Shown piece after piece: positions 8,570 to 17,180 of a stretch of 64,000 bases of DNA. Positions within the stretch are counted from its first letter, which is position 1, and the number at the start of each line of letters is the position of its first letter. The stretch comes from Rhizobiales bacterium Y(2018) (GTDB taxonomy: Bacteria > Pseudomonadota > Alphaproteobacteria > Rhizobiales > Aestuariivirgaceae), in the NCBI GenBank assembly GCA_005502925.1, contig SCPD01000012.1, forward strand, positions 124,001 through 188,000, given 5' to 3'. Below the pieces are notes generated by a model. The model made no database searches, was not told the origin of the DNA, and worked only from the letters and a program-made list of their open reading frames with translations. The position numbers were made by a program, and so were the translations under genes.

Positions 8570-10384
8570 TCAGACCGCTGCGCAGGCCTGTTTCAGCCAG
8601 GCCAGTTCCTCGCCTTCGAGAAACGCACCGATCTCGCGCTCGACGCGGGCGTGATAGGCATTGAGCCAGTCGCGCTCTTCCGGGCTCAAGAGGCCGGGCT
8701 CGGCCAGGCGCCGGTCGATCGGAGCGAGCGTCAAGGTCTCGAAGGACATCATCGGACGCTCGCCGCCGGAGATCGCCTCGGGCTCGCGCACGAGAATGAG
8801 ATTCTCGATGCGGATGCCATATTGGCCTTCCTTGTAATAACCGGGCTCGTTGGAGAGGATCATGCCGGGCTCGAGCGGCGTCCTGTCCGACTTGTTGATG
8901 CGGGCAGGGCCTTCATGGACGGAGAGATAGCTGCCGACGCCATGGCCGGTGCCGTGATCGAAATCGAGCCCCGCCATCCATTGCGGCTGGCGCGCCAGCA
9001 CGTCGAGCTGGCTGCCGCAGGTGCCTTTCGGAAAGCGGATGCGCGACAGAGCGATCATGCCCTTGAGCACGCGGGTGAAGCGGTCCTTCATCTCCGCTGT
9101 CGGCGTACCGATGATGACGGTGCGGGTGATGTCGGTGGTGCCGTCCTGGTACTGGGCACCGGAATCGATGAGATAGATCTCGCCGCTCTTCAAAGGCAGT
9201 GCAGAGGCCTTGGAGACGCGGTAATGCGGGATGGCGGCATTGGGGCCAACGCCGGAGATCGAATCGAAGGAGAGGTCCTTCAGCATGCCGCCCTCGGCCC
9301 GGAACTCGGCGAGCTTCTGGGCGACGGTCACTTCGTCCTGATCGCCCTTGGGCGCCGCCTTGTCGAGCCAGCAGAGGAAACGCGTCACGGCGACGCCGTC
9401 GCGCTTCTGGGCGGCGCGGGCGCCTTCCTGCTCGGTGGCGTTCTTGCGCGCCTTGGGCAATACACACGGGTCCTTGCCGGCGACGATGTCGGCGCCCGAT
9501 TGCGCGAGCACGGCGCGGATGCGTTCCGGCGCCCAATCGGGATCGATCTGGACGCGGGCCTTCTGCTGGCCGAGGCTCGCCAGCGAGGCTTCGATTTCGG
9601 CCGCCGGGCGGATGCGGACGATACCTTTGAGATGCGCGGTCACATCTTCCGGCAGTTTGTCGGCGTCGATGAAAAGCTCGGCCTCTCCCTTGCGGTGCAG
9701 GACGGCGTAGCTCAGCACGACCGGTGTGTAGGCGACGTCGCCGCCGCGGATGTTGAAGGCCCAGGCGACCGAATCGGGCTGCGTCAAAACCACCGCATCG
9801 GCGCCGGCTTTCTCCAGGCTCTTCGCCACATCGGTGAGCTTGTCCTTGGCGCTCTTGCCGGAGAACTGGGTCGGCTGCACGGAGACCGGCTTCGCCGGAC
9901 GCTTCGGCTGTTCGGCCCAGACAGCATCGATGGGATTGCTGTCGACCGGCACGAGCTTGGCGCCGGCCTTGGCGGCCGCTTTCTCGAAACGGGAGATCTG
10001 CTCCGCCGTCATCAACCACGGGTCGTAGCCCAGCACCTCGCCGGGCTTCAGCTCCTTCTCGATCCATTCCGCCGGCGGCTCCTCGACGAGATGGCGGGGC
10101 GTGAAGATCGTCGTGTCGACCTGATGGCGCACCTGGATCGTGTAGCGGCCGTCGACGAAGATCGCGGCGCGGTCACGCATCAGGATAGCGAGGCCCCAGG
10201 AACCGGCGAAGCCCGAAAGCCAGCGCAACCTTTCGGCGTAGGGCGCCACATATTCACCCTGGAACTCGTCCTGGCGCGGGATGATGAAGCCGTCGAGCTG
10301 GCGGCGCTGGAGCTCCTCACGCAAGCGCGTCACGCGCTCGCGCGAGAGATGACCTTCGGAAACGTCGTCGAATGATTGGAACAT
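8570..10384 (-). CDS. Aminopeptidase P family protein (M24B Xaa-Pro aminopeptidase)
   Basis: A 604-residue cytosolic metallopeptidase with the three-domain layout of eukaryotic-type aminopeptidase P: two creatinase N-terminal domains (from RLREELQRRQLDGFIIPRQD) and a pita-bread catalytic domain. All five metal ligands are visible: both Asp in YLIDSGAQYQDGTTDITRT, His in TGHGVGSYLSVHEGP, Glu in LSNEPGYY and Glu in GIRIENL. It removes N-terminal residues that precede proline. The C-terminal extension (WLNAYHARVEREIG) is normal for this class. It is a stand-alone gene, divergent from the cyclase. Confidence 0.95.
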   Translation of the reverse strand: MFQSFDDVSEGHLSRERVTRLREELQRRQLDGFIIPRQDEFQGEYVAPYAERLRWLSGFAGSWGLAILMRDRAAIFVDGRYTIQVRHQVDTTIFTPRHLVEEPPAEWIEKELKPGEVLGYDPWLMTAEQISRFEKAAAKAGAKLVPVDSNPIDAVWAEQPKRPAKPVSVQPTQFSGKSAKDKLTDVAKSLEKAGADAVVLTQPDSVAWAFNIRGGDVAYTPVVLSYAVLHRKGEAELFIDADKLPEDVTAHLKGIVRIRPAAEIEASLASLGQQKARVQIDPDWAPERIRAVLAQSGADIVAGKDPCVLPKARKNATEQEGARAAQKRDGVAVTRFLCWLDKAAPKGDQDEVTVAQKLAEFRAEGGMLKDLSFDSISGVGPNAAIPHYRVSKASALPLKSGEIYLIDSGAQYQDGTTDITRTVIIGTPTAEMKDRFTRVLKGMIALSRIRFPKGTCGSQLDVLARQPQWMAGLDFDHGTGHGVGSYLSVHEGPARINKSDRTPLEPGMILSNEPGYYKEGQYGIRIENLILVREPEAISGGERPMMSFETLTLAPIDRRLAEPGLLSPEERDWLNAYHARVEREIGAFLEGEELAWLKQACAAV

Positions 10385-10502
10385 GGCCCATCTAAGAGGA
10401 TGGCGGGGGCCCTGTCAAAGAGCCGTGAGGCCGTTTCCTTGACGGCAGCAATCCTGTAGAGCGAGGAGACGGGGCGTTGGCGAGTTGGGGATAGCGGCAG
10501 GC

Positions 10503-12179
10503 ATGAAGACCAGACCACCGGTCGACCAGGATCTCCTGGCCGTCATCGGTCCCGATGCGATCATCGAGGCCAAGCGCCGGCTGGCGATGCTCGACGCCAT
10601 CGCCTATGCGGCGGCGCGCATGATGGCGGGCGACTGGCGCGACCATGTCCAGGACTTCCTCAAGCGCCTCGGCCGCGCCACGGATATGAGCCGGGTAACC
10701 CTGTTCGAAGTGCATCCAGGCCCGGATGGCCATCGCGTGCAATCCTGCCGCTTCGACTGGGCCGGCGACGGGCTCAGCCCGCTGCGCAACGATCCACGTT
10801 ATCACAACATGCCGCTCTCGGACGGCGATGATCCGACACAGCCGGACGACTGGTCGGGTAAGCGCGAGCGCGGCGAGATCGTGCACGCGAAGCTCAGCCA
10901 GACGACCGGTTATACGCGCCAGGTCTTTCTCGAGCATGGCACCTTGTCCTTCATCTCGGTGCCGATCATGGTGGCGCGGAGATTCTGGGGCTTTCTCGGC
11001 TTCGACGACTGCAAGGAGGAGCGCGGCTGGAACTCGGAAGAGATCCATGTGCTGAAGACGGCCGCCGCCCTCATCGCCGGGGCGGTCGAGCGCGAAGAGG
11101 CGGATGAGAAGATCAGGCTTTCGGAGGAGCGTTATGCGCTCGCGGCGCGCGGCGCCCATGACGGGCTGTTCGACTGGGACGTGAAGACCGGCCGCTGCTT
11201 CTTCTCGCCGCGTCTGCATGAGGTGCTGGGCCTCGCGCCGGCAAGCCTTGAGGGCGACATCGAGGCGCTGATCCGGCTGTTCGTCAAGGCGGATGGCGAT
11301 TTCCTGCGTGCCACCTTCCGCCATAAATATGAGCGCCGCGAGGAGAATTTCGATATCGAATGCCGCTACGAGCCGCAGCCCGGCGCCACGCAGTGGATCG
11401 TGATGCGGGGCCTCATCGTCTACGGCAAGGAGGGGCCGCGCCGCGTGGTCGGTGCGCTGCGCGACATCACGCGGCAGATGGAAGTGCAGAAGCGCCTGAG
11501 CGATGCCGAGCGCAAGCGCGCCAATCTGGCGCGTTATTTCTCACCCAACATGGTCGACGGGCTGATGCAGACCGGCGGCCGGCTCGACGAGGCGCGCACC
11601 CAGCGGGTGACGGTGCTGTTCGCCGATATCTGGGGCTATACGACGATCAGCGCCGCGATGCCGCCGCTGCAGGTCATGACGTTGCTGCGCGAACTTCTGC
11701 GCATGTTCGAGAAGGCGATCTTCGCCCATGGGGGCACGCTCGATAAGTTCCTGGGCGATGGCCTGATGGCGACCTTCGGCACGCCGAAAGCCGGCGCCCG
11801 CGATGCCGCCAACGCGCTTGCCTGTGCGGTGGCGATGGCGGAAGCGATCGCACGCTGGAATGCGAAACGGCGCGCCAATGACCTTAAACCGATGCATCTC
11901 GGCATCGGCCTGCATCACGGCGATGTGGTGTTGGGCGATATCGGCAGCGAGCGGCGTATGGAATTCGCGGTCATCGGCGACACGGTCAATGTGGCAAGCC
12001 GCATCCAGGAAATGACGCGCGCCCTCAATATCGCGGTGCTGGCGAGCGACGACGTCATCCAGGCGGCGCGCCAGGAAGCGGGCGCCGAGGCGATCCGGGA
12101 ATTCAACGACAGCGGCGAGCACGAATTGCGCGGCCGCACCGGCAAGATCAGGCTGTGGAGCCGGGCGGCCGAGCGGTAA
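10503..12179 (+). CDS. GAF-PAS adenylate/guanylate cyclase (class III)
   Basis: About 558 residues, with no signal peptide or membrane segment. A GAF domain lies at about residues 25-195 (ending with the WGFLGFDDC strand), a PAS domain at about 205-325 (RYALAARGAHDGLFDWDVKTG), a short linker helix, then a cyclase domain from about residue 350. The catalytic set is complete: metal-binding Asp in VLFADIWGYT and FLGDGLMATFG, a substrate Lys in TLDKFLGDG, and the transition-state region FAVIGDTVNVASRIQ. It should therefore make cAMP (or cGMP) in response to a cytoplasmic signal. An in-frame TTG 18 bases upstream is a less likely start. Confidence 0.93.
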   Translation: MKTRPPVDQDLLAVIGPDAIIEAKRRLAMLDAIAYAAARMMAGDWRDHVQDFLKRLGRATDMSRVTLFEVHPGPDGHRVQSCRFDWAGDGLSPLRNDPRYHNMPLSDGDDPTQPDDWSGKRERGEIVHAKLSQTTGYTRQVFLEHGTLSFISVPIMVARRFWGFLGFDDCKEERGWNSEEIHVLKTAAALIAGAVEREEADEKIRLSEERYALAARGAHDGLFDWDVKTGRCFFSPRLHEVLGLAPASLEGDIEALIRLFVKADGDFLRATFRHKYERREENFDIECRYEPQPGATQWIVMRGLIVYGKEGPRRVVGALRDITRQMEVQKRLSDAERKRANLARYFSPNMVDGLMQTGGRLDEARTQRVTVLFADIWGYTTISAAMPPLQVMTLLRELLRMFEKAIFAHGGTLDKFLGDGLMATFGTPKAGARDAANALACAVAMAEAIARWNAKRRANDLKPMHLGIGLHHGDVVLGDIGSERRMEFAVIGDTVNVASRIQEMTRALNIAVLASDDVIQAARQEAGAEAIREFNDSGEHELRGRTGKIRLWSRAAER

Positions 12180-12183
12180 AGTC

Positions 12184-13683
12184 TTACTTCTTCACGATCC
12201 GGCCCTCGACCGTGGGCGCGATGGTCTTGTGCTGGGTGACATAGGCCATCACGTCATTCGCCATCAGCTTGGCGTCGCGCACCGTCAGCAAGGGCTTCGC
12301 CTCGCGGAACACGGCATAGCCGTCGCCGCCATTGGCCATGAAGTCATTGGTGGCGAGCGTGTATTTGGCGGCGACATCGAGCGGCTTGCCGTCGACCTCG
12401 ACCGAGACGACACGCTGGCCCTTGGGCTTTGCCGCTTCATAGACAACCTTCAGGCCCGACACTTGCGGGAAACGGCCACCATTGTCCTCGATCTCGCTGA
12501 AGCCGTTTTCGAGCGCCGCGAGGATGGTGGCGCCGGTCACCTGCAGTTTCATCGTGCGGTTGCCGAAAGGCAGCTCGGTCAGCACGTCCTTGCGGGTGAT
12601 GGCATGGCCCGCCGGATATTCCTTGTTGCCGCGCAAGCCGCCGCCATTGGTGATGGCGACATCGGCCTTGACCGCCTCGCGCAGCGAATCGGCGACGAGA
12701 TTGCCCATCGCGGCTTCCGCGCTCCTGACCGTGGCGCGGCGGCTGTCGAGCGGCGTGGTCGTCGTGCCGATGGCGACGTCGAGCTCTTGCGCGAGCATCG
12801 CCGCGAGCTTGTCGGTCTCGACCTTGGTCTCGGGGTCGGGCGTCACGTCCTTGGTGTCGATCACCCGGAAGCTCGGATGCCATTTGACGGTGCGCTTGCC
12901 GTCCTTTTCCGAAATGTCGAAGGTGATGTCGGCGATGGTGACGTAATCGGCCTGCTCATAGGATTCCATCGTGGCGACGCGGCCGTCGTAATTGACCAGC
13001 AGATCCTGGTCATGGCCGGTCAGGATGAGATCGATGAGACGGCTCTCGGCCATGGCGCGATCCTCGCCGCGCCCCGAATGGGTCAAGGCCACGACGAAAT
13101 CGGCGCCCGCCTCGCGCAATTCCTTGGCCTTGGCGAGGCCGGTTTCGAGCGCATTGGTGATCTTCAGATTGCCGGGGCTCGAAGCGTGCCCGCTTTCATC
13201 CGAGGTGAGGCCGACAATGCCGATCTTGAGGGGACCGCGCTCGATCATGAGGGTGTCGGAGAAATTGGGGATGAGCTTGCCGTCGGGATCGCGCAGATTG
13301 GCGGCGAGCAGGGGGAATTTGGCCTCCGACATCCGCTTCAGGAAGATTTCCGGCCCGAAGTCATATTCGTGGTTGCCGGGGGTGAAGGCGTCCGGCGGCA
13401 CCATGTTGGTGAGGGCGATCGTGTGCTCGCCCTTGTCGAGACCTGACATTAGGGAAGGGGAGATCATATCGCCGGCATGGCCGTAAACGACATGGCCGCC
13501 CTTGGCGCGCTCAGCCTTCACCACGGCGTTGAGGCGGGCGAAGCCGCCGCGCTCGCCCGAGCCTTCGAATTTGTCGATGTCGTTGGTCTGGATGAAGCTG
13601 ACGGTGACCTGCTCGGCCAGCGCCGGGGCCGACAGCAGCCAGGCAAAGGCGGCGAAGAAGGCGAGTCTGTGGAAGGCTTTCAT
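12184..13683 (-). CDS. Secreted 5'-nucleotidase / UshA-like metallophosphoesterase
   Basis: 499 residues beginning with a Sec signal peptide (MKAFHRLAFFAAFAWLL...ALAEQ). A calcineurin-like phosphoesterase domain is followed by the 5'-nucleotidase C-terminal domain (TNGGGLRGNKEYPAG, then PFGNRTMKLQVTG). GHAGDMISPS and GNHEYDFG are standard motifs. Unusually, the first motif reads NDIDKFE where the family has D-x-H, and the last reads TGHDQDL where the family has GHxH. It is predicted periplasmic and to release phosphate from nucleotides or related esters. The frame is open upstream of the signal peptide, but the ATG at 13683 is the sensible start. Confidence 0.92.
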   Translation of the reverse strand: MKAFHRLAFFAAFAWLLSAPALAEQVTVSFIQTNDIDKFEGSGERGGFARLNAVVKAERAKGGHVVYGHAGDMISPSLMSGLDKGEHTIALTNMVPPDAFTPGNHEYDFGPEIFLKRMSEAKFPLLAANLRDPDGKLIPNFSDTLMIERGPLKIGIVGLTSDESGHASSPGNLKITNALETGLAKAKELREAGADFVVALTHSGRGEDRAMAESRLIDLILTGHDQDLLVNYDGRVATMESYEQADYVTIADITFDISEKDGKRTVKWHPSFRVIDTKDVTPDPETKVETDKLAAMLAQELDVAIGTTTTPLDSRRATVRSAEAAMGNLVADSLREAVKADVAITNGGGLRGNKEYPAGHAITRKDVLTELPFGNRTMKLQVTGATILAALENGFSEIEDNGGRFPQVSGLKVVYEAAKPKGQRVVSVEVDGKPLDVAAKYTLATNDFMANGGDGYAVFREAKPLLTVRDAKLMANDVMAYVTQHKTIAPTVEGRIVKK

Positions 13684-14030
13684 TGGGTAAGGCTCCGGAC
13701 AAGGCGGGATGATAGCGCGCCATTGGAAAGCATCCGGCGTCCTCACGCAATGGCAAGATTTTCCTGCCTTTAGGTGATTGTGCGGTGCAAAAATTCAAAT
13801 CGCCTGAATTTATGCGCCCTCGACATGCCGCAGCGGGCGATTCGAACCAGTTAACACCAAAGCAGTCGCCAATAGGCGTCTTAAGGATCGTTTTCAGATT
13901 GTGTCTGAACTGTGTCTTATTTGCGGTAAATCTAGTAATTTCAATGTTCTAATGGGTATCTAAGGAGTCGTGCCGGGGTGATTAACGAGTCCTGAATGAT
14001 GATATGAGTTTTATGCATGTCTTGCATGCC

Positions 14031-14062
14031 GAGGAACCCCCTGGTGCAACCCTGGGGGCCTC
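14031..14062 (+). promoter_or_regulatory. Hairpin in the leader of the DUF1127 gene
   Basis: GAGG-AA-CCCCC-T-GG ... CC-T-GGGGG-CCTC folds into a GC-rich stem with one two-base bulge and one mismatch around a short loop. No T-run follows, so it is not a terminator. It lies about 105 bases before the start codon and could be an RNA stability or regulatory element. Confidence 0.4.
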
Positions 14063-14079
14063 TCATATAAGGCCCGTGC

Positions 14080-14094
14080 TTGTGCAGTGCACAA
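14080..14094. promoter_or_regulatory. Perfect 7-bp-arm palindrome upstream of the DUF1127 gene
   Basis: TTGTGCA-G-TGCACAA is a perfect palindrome with one central base, 73 bases upstream of the ATG. Its size and symmetry fit an operator for a dimeric helix-turn-helix protein. I cannot name the protein. Confidence 0.45.
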
Positions 14095-14166
14095 CATCAG
14101 TCAACACCTCACCGGGTGCGATTGCCGAAGGGCCGTTGGTCCGGTGTGACGAAATAGGAGCTAGAA

Positions 14167-14364
14167 ATGAACACGACCACTCTCAACCGCGAAACCAGCC
14201 ATACCCGTATGGTTCCCGACTTCCTGACCCGCGTCTCCAGCCGCGTCGTCAACTACGTGTCGCGCAGCCGCGCCGAGCGTCAGCTGCAGGCCCTGGACGA
14301 CCGTCTCCTGGCCGACATCGGCATGCGCCGTTCGGAAATCCACCGGATGGTCTGGGGTAACTAA
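14167..14364 (+). CDS. DUF1127 small protein
   Basis: A 65-residue basic protein with the DUF1127 (YjiS-like) core near its C terminus: QLQALDDRLLADIGMRRSEI. In alphaproteobacteria such Arg-rich small proteins are abundant under stress, and several are linked to phosphate and carbon metabolism or RNA turnover; the role of this one is unknown. The SD is TAGGAG with good spacing. It is followed 40 bases later by a strong terminator, so it is a single-gene transcript. Its last four bases overlap the end of prmA on the other strand. Confidence 0.92.
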   Translation: MNTTTLNRETSHTRMVPDFLTRVSSRVVNYVSRSRAERQLQALDDRLLADIGMRRSEIHRMVWGN

Positions 14365-15296
14365 GCGAACTCCCAACCGCTTCCCGCGGTTGTGCCAATA
14401 TGATGCCCGTGGCGGAAACGCCGCGGGCTTTTTGTTTGGGTGAATACCAGCGTCGCCCAGTTTCCAAGTCTGATCGGATTCTCCGGAATCAGGCCGCGAT
14501 TGCGGTAGGCGGCGCGCACCGCCTGTTCCTGATCGAGAGTCAGGCCCGACAGAATCAGGGTGCCGCCAGGGGCCAGACTTGCCGACAGGTCGCCCGCCAG
14601 CGCGATCAGGGGCCTGGCCAGGATATTGGCGAAGATCAGATCATAAGGTGCTGAAGCAGCGATCCGCCGGTGCTTGAGGCCGGGCGCGGTGATTCCCGAA
14701 AGCAACGCCCCAGCGCCATTGTTGCGGGCATTGTCGATCGTTACGGCGACAGCGATCGGATCGATGTCGCTGGCGGTGACGGCGCGCCGCAAAGCGCGGG
14801 CGGCGGCGATCGCAAGGACTCCCGTGCCGCAACCGACATCGAGGACCCGGCGCGGAGCATTTCTCTTCAATAGGCGATCGAGCGCCAGGAGGCAGCCCGA
14901 TGTCGTCCCGTGATGGCCGGTGCCGAAAGCCGTGCCGGCGTCGATCTCGAGCGATATCCCGCCGGGGCGCCGGCGCTCACGGTCATGCGAGCCATAGAGA
15001 AAGAATCGCCCGGCGACGACCGGCGCCAGGCCTTCGAGCGAGCGGCGCACCCAGTCGATATCGGGCAGGGCGTCGATGGTGAAGGTCTCGGCCTCAAGAA
15101 GGGGTTTCAATGCCTCACCGGCGGTGCGTGCTTCCGCTTCACCGTCGAAGTAAGCCACGACATTCCAAAGCTTCGCCGCCTCATCGGTCTCGTTGATCGT
15201 GACGGCAAGCGGCGGCTCGTCTTGGTCTTCAAGAGTTGCAGCGATTTCCGCGGCCCGTGGCTCGCGGAGATCGCCGATCGTCAGCGTGAATTGCAT
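14361..15296 (-). CDS. prmA: Ribosomal protein L11 methyltransferase
   Basis: 311 residues. PrmA trimethylates several amino groups of ribosomal protein L11 using SAM. The SAM site is clear (RRVLDVGCGTGVLAIAAARAL), as are the motif IFANILARPL and the acidic pair ASDIDPIAV. The N-terminal substrate-recognition domain is present. The body of the family ends near GNWATLVFTQ; here about twenty more residues (SPRRFRHGHHIGTTAGSG...) follow, and they are encoded by the opposite strand of the terminator of the convergent DUF1127 gene. It lies downstream of the ABC exporter gene, nine bases away, and is probably cotranscribed with it. Confidence 0.95.
   Translation of the reverse strand: MQFTLTIGDLREPRAAEIAATLEDQDEPPLAVTINETDEAAKLWNVVAYFDGEAEARTAGEALKPLLEAETFTIDALPDIDWVRRSLEGLAPVVAGRFFLYGSHDRERRRPGGISLEIDAGTAFGTGHHGTTSGCLLALDRLLKRNAPRRVLDVGCGTGVLAIAAARALRRAVTASDIDPIAVAVTIDNARNNGAGALLSGITAPGLKHRRIAASAPYDLIFANILARPLIALAGDLSASLAPGGTLILSGLTLDQEQAVRAAYRNRGLIPENPIRLGNWATLVFTQTKSPRRFRHGHHIGTTAGSGWEFA
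14405..14434 (+). terminator. Intrinsic terminator of the DUF1127 gene
   Basis: GCCCGTGGCG-GAAA-CGCCGCGGGC forms a ten-position stem (one T-G pair) capped by a GAAA tetraloop and followed by TTTTTG. It lies inside the 3' coding end of prmA on the other strand. Confidence 0.9.
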
Positions 15297-15305
15297 GAAC
15301 TACCG

Positions 15306-17171
15306 TTACTCCGCGGCCTCGCGGGCGAGGAAGCCACCCGACTGGCGACGCCACAGATCGGCATAAAGGCCGCCCTTGCGCAAGAGCTCGTCATGCGTGC
15401 CTTCTTCCACGATACGCCCCTTGTCCATCACCACCAGCCGGTCCATGGCCGCGATGGTGGAGAGGCGGTGGGCGACGGCGATGACGCTCTTGCCCTCCAT
15501 GAGGCTGTAAAGGCTCTCCTGGATCGCCGCCTCGATCTCGGAATCGAGCGCGCTGGTCGCTTCGTCGAGAATCAGGATCGGCGCGTCCTTGAGCAGCACG
15601 CGGGCAATGGCGACGCGCTGGCGCTGGCCGCCGGACAATTTCACGCCGCGCTCGCCGACATGGGCGTCATAGGAGCGACGGCCCTTCGGATCGACGAGAT
15701 GCGGAATGAACTCATCGGCATGGGCACGCTTCGCCGCCTCGATGATCTGCTCCAGCGAGGCGTCGGGCTGGCCATAGGCGATGTTGTCCTTCACCGAGCG
15801 GTGCAGCAGCGAGGTGTCCTGTGTCACCATGCCGATCTGCTCGCGCAGGCTCTCCTGGGTGACCCTGGAGATGTCCTGGCCATCGATCAGGATGCGGCCC
15901 TGGCGCAGATCGTAGAAACGCAGGAGCAAGTTGACGAGCGTCGACTTGCCGGCGCCGGAGCGGCCGACCAGGCCGACCTTCTCGCCGGGCGCGATGGTGA
16001 GGTTCAGATCGTCGACGACGCTACGCTGCTCGCCTTCGGTCGACTTGCCGTAGTTGAAGCCGATATCCTCGAACTTGATCTCGCCCTTGGTGACGATGAG
16101 CGGCGCCGCATCGGGGATGTCGACGAGCGTGCGGTCGCGCGCGATCGTCTCGATGCCGTCCTGGACGGTGCCGATATCCTCGAAGAGGCCCGCCACTTCC
16201 CACAGGATCCAATGCGCCATGCCCTGCATGCGCAGGACGAGGCCGACGGTGAAGGCGAGCGCCCCCGTCGTCACCGCGTCGAGCGTCCACAGCCAGATGG
16301 TCAAGGCGCCGGTCGAGAACAGCAGGAGGGCGTTCAGGACATTGAGCGCCACCGTCATGCGCGTGGTGGTGCGCAGCGAACTATAGACGGTGTCCAGCAT
16401 GTGGCGCAGGCCGTCCCTTGCATAGAAATCCTCGCGGTCGGCATGGGCGAAGAGCTTCACCGTCGAGATATTGGTGTAGCTGTCGACGATGCGGCCGGTG
16501 ACCATCGAGCGCGCATCGGCCTGCGCCTTCGACAATTTGCCGAGGAGGGGCACGAAATGGCGCATGACCAGGAGGTAGCCGAGGAACCACAGAACGAGCG
16601 GCACCGCCAGGCGCCAGTCGCTCGCCGCGAACATGGCGACGGCGCCGGTGAAATAGACACCGACATAGACCAGCACCTCGGTGATCTTCATCACCGTGTC
16701 GCGAGTGCCGATCGCAGCCTGCATGACCTTGGTGGCGATCCGGCCGGCGAAGTCGTTCTGGAAGAAGTCGACGCTCTGGCGCAGCACATAGCGATGCGCC
16801 AGCCAGCGGATGCGCATGGCGAAATTGCCGATGAGGCCCTGATGGACGACGGCTTCGTACCAGAATTTCAAGATCGGCAGGACGACCAGCACCAGCACCG
16901 ACATGATGATGAGCCGGGTGCTGTGTTCTTCCCAGAATGTCGCGCGGTCGGCATTGTTCAGCCAATCGACGAGATTGCCGAGGAAGGCGAACAACGCGAC
17001 CTCGATCAACGCCACCGCCGAAGCGAGGCTCGAGCAGATGAGGATCATCGGCCAGAACGGACGCGTATAATGCCAGACGAAGCCCCATAGCGTGCTGCCG
17101 GGCTTTGTCGGTTTCACAGGCGGAAACGTATCGGTCCGGCTTTCCAGCCAGCTGAAAATACGCTCGAACAC
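15306..17171 (-). CDS. ABC transporter ATP-binding/permease protein (MsbA/MdlB-like half-exporter)
   Basis: A 621-residue fused half-transporter. Six transmembrane helices lie in the first 330 residues (starting PFWPMILICSSLASAVALIEV), then a nucleotide-binding domain from about 360. It has Walker A GRSGAGKSTLVNLLL, Q-loop GMVTQDTSLLHRSV, signature LSGGQRQRVAIARV, Walker B ILILDEATSALD and the H-loop AHRLSTIA. It should act as a homodimer or heterodimer exporting lipids or drugs; the substrate is unknown. The start is GTG with GGAG seven bases upstream. A terminator-like hairpin sits directly in front of it (listed separately). Confidence 0.94.
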   Translation of the reverse strand: MFERIFSWLESRTDTFPPVKPTKPGSTLWGFVWHYTRPFWPMILICSSLASAVALIEVALFAFLGNLVDWLNNADRATFWEEHSTRLIIMSVLVLVVLPILKFWYEAVVHQGLIGNFAMRIRWLAHRYVLRQSVDFFQNDFAGRIATKVMQAAIGTRDTVMKITEVLVYVGVYFTGAVAMFAASDWRLAVPLVLWFLGYLLVMRHFVPLLGKLSKAQADARSMVTGRIVDSYTNISTVKLFAHADREDFYARDGLRHMLDTVYSSLRTTTRMTVALNVLNALLLFSTGALTIWLWTLDAVTTGALAFTVGLVLRMQGMAHWILWEVAGLFEDIGTVQDGIETIARDRTLVDIPDAAPLIVTKGEIKFEDIGFNYGKSTEGEQRSVVDDLNLTIAPGEKVGLVGRSGAGKSTLVNLLLRFYDLRQGRILIDGQDISRVTQESLREQIGMVTQDTSLLHRSVKDNIAYGQPDASLEQIIEAAKRAHADEFIPHLVDPKGRRSYDAHVGERGVKLSGGQRQRVAIARVLLKDAPILILDEATSALDSEIEAAIQESLYSLMEGKSVIAVAHRLSTIAAMDRLVVMDKGRIVEEGTHDELLRKGGLYADLWRRQSGGFLAREAAE

Positions 17172-17180
17172 TTTTTTGCT

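Larger units (their letters stand above)
13684..14166. other. Non-coding region between the phosphoesterase and the DUF1127 gene
   Basis: This is a divergent intergenic region, visibly richer in A and T around 13780-13990 than its surroundings. I find no convincing gene; open stretches here lack a ribosome site and a recognisable product. Notable items are a direct repeat TGTGTCT at about 13900-13918, the pair TGCATG-TCT-TGCATG near 14013-14028, a hairpin at 14031-14062 and a palindrome at 14080-14094 (both listed separately). It probably holds both promoters and a long leader for the DUF1127 transcript. Confidence 0.6.

Noticed and set aside
14004-14360. A 118-codon frame overlapping the DUF1127 gene in another phase
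   Set aside because: No ribosome site and no recognised product. It covers the leader hairpin and the palindrome, and the DUF1127 gene is clearly the coding frame.
14910-17090. A 726-codon open frame antisense to prmA and the ABC exporter gene
   Set aside because: Its product has no recognisable domains and an Arg/Asp/Ala/His-rich composition typical of frames opposite GC-rich genes. The genes on the other strand have full, intact motifs.
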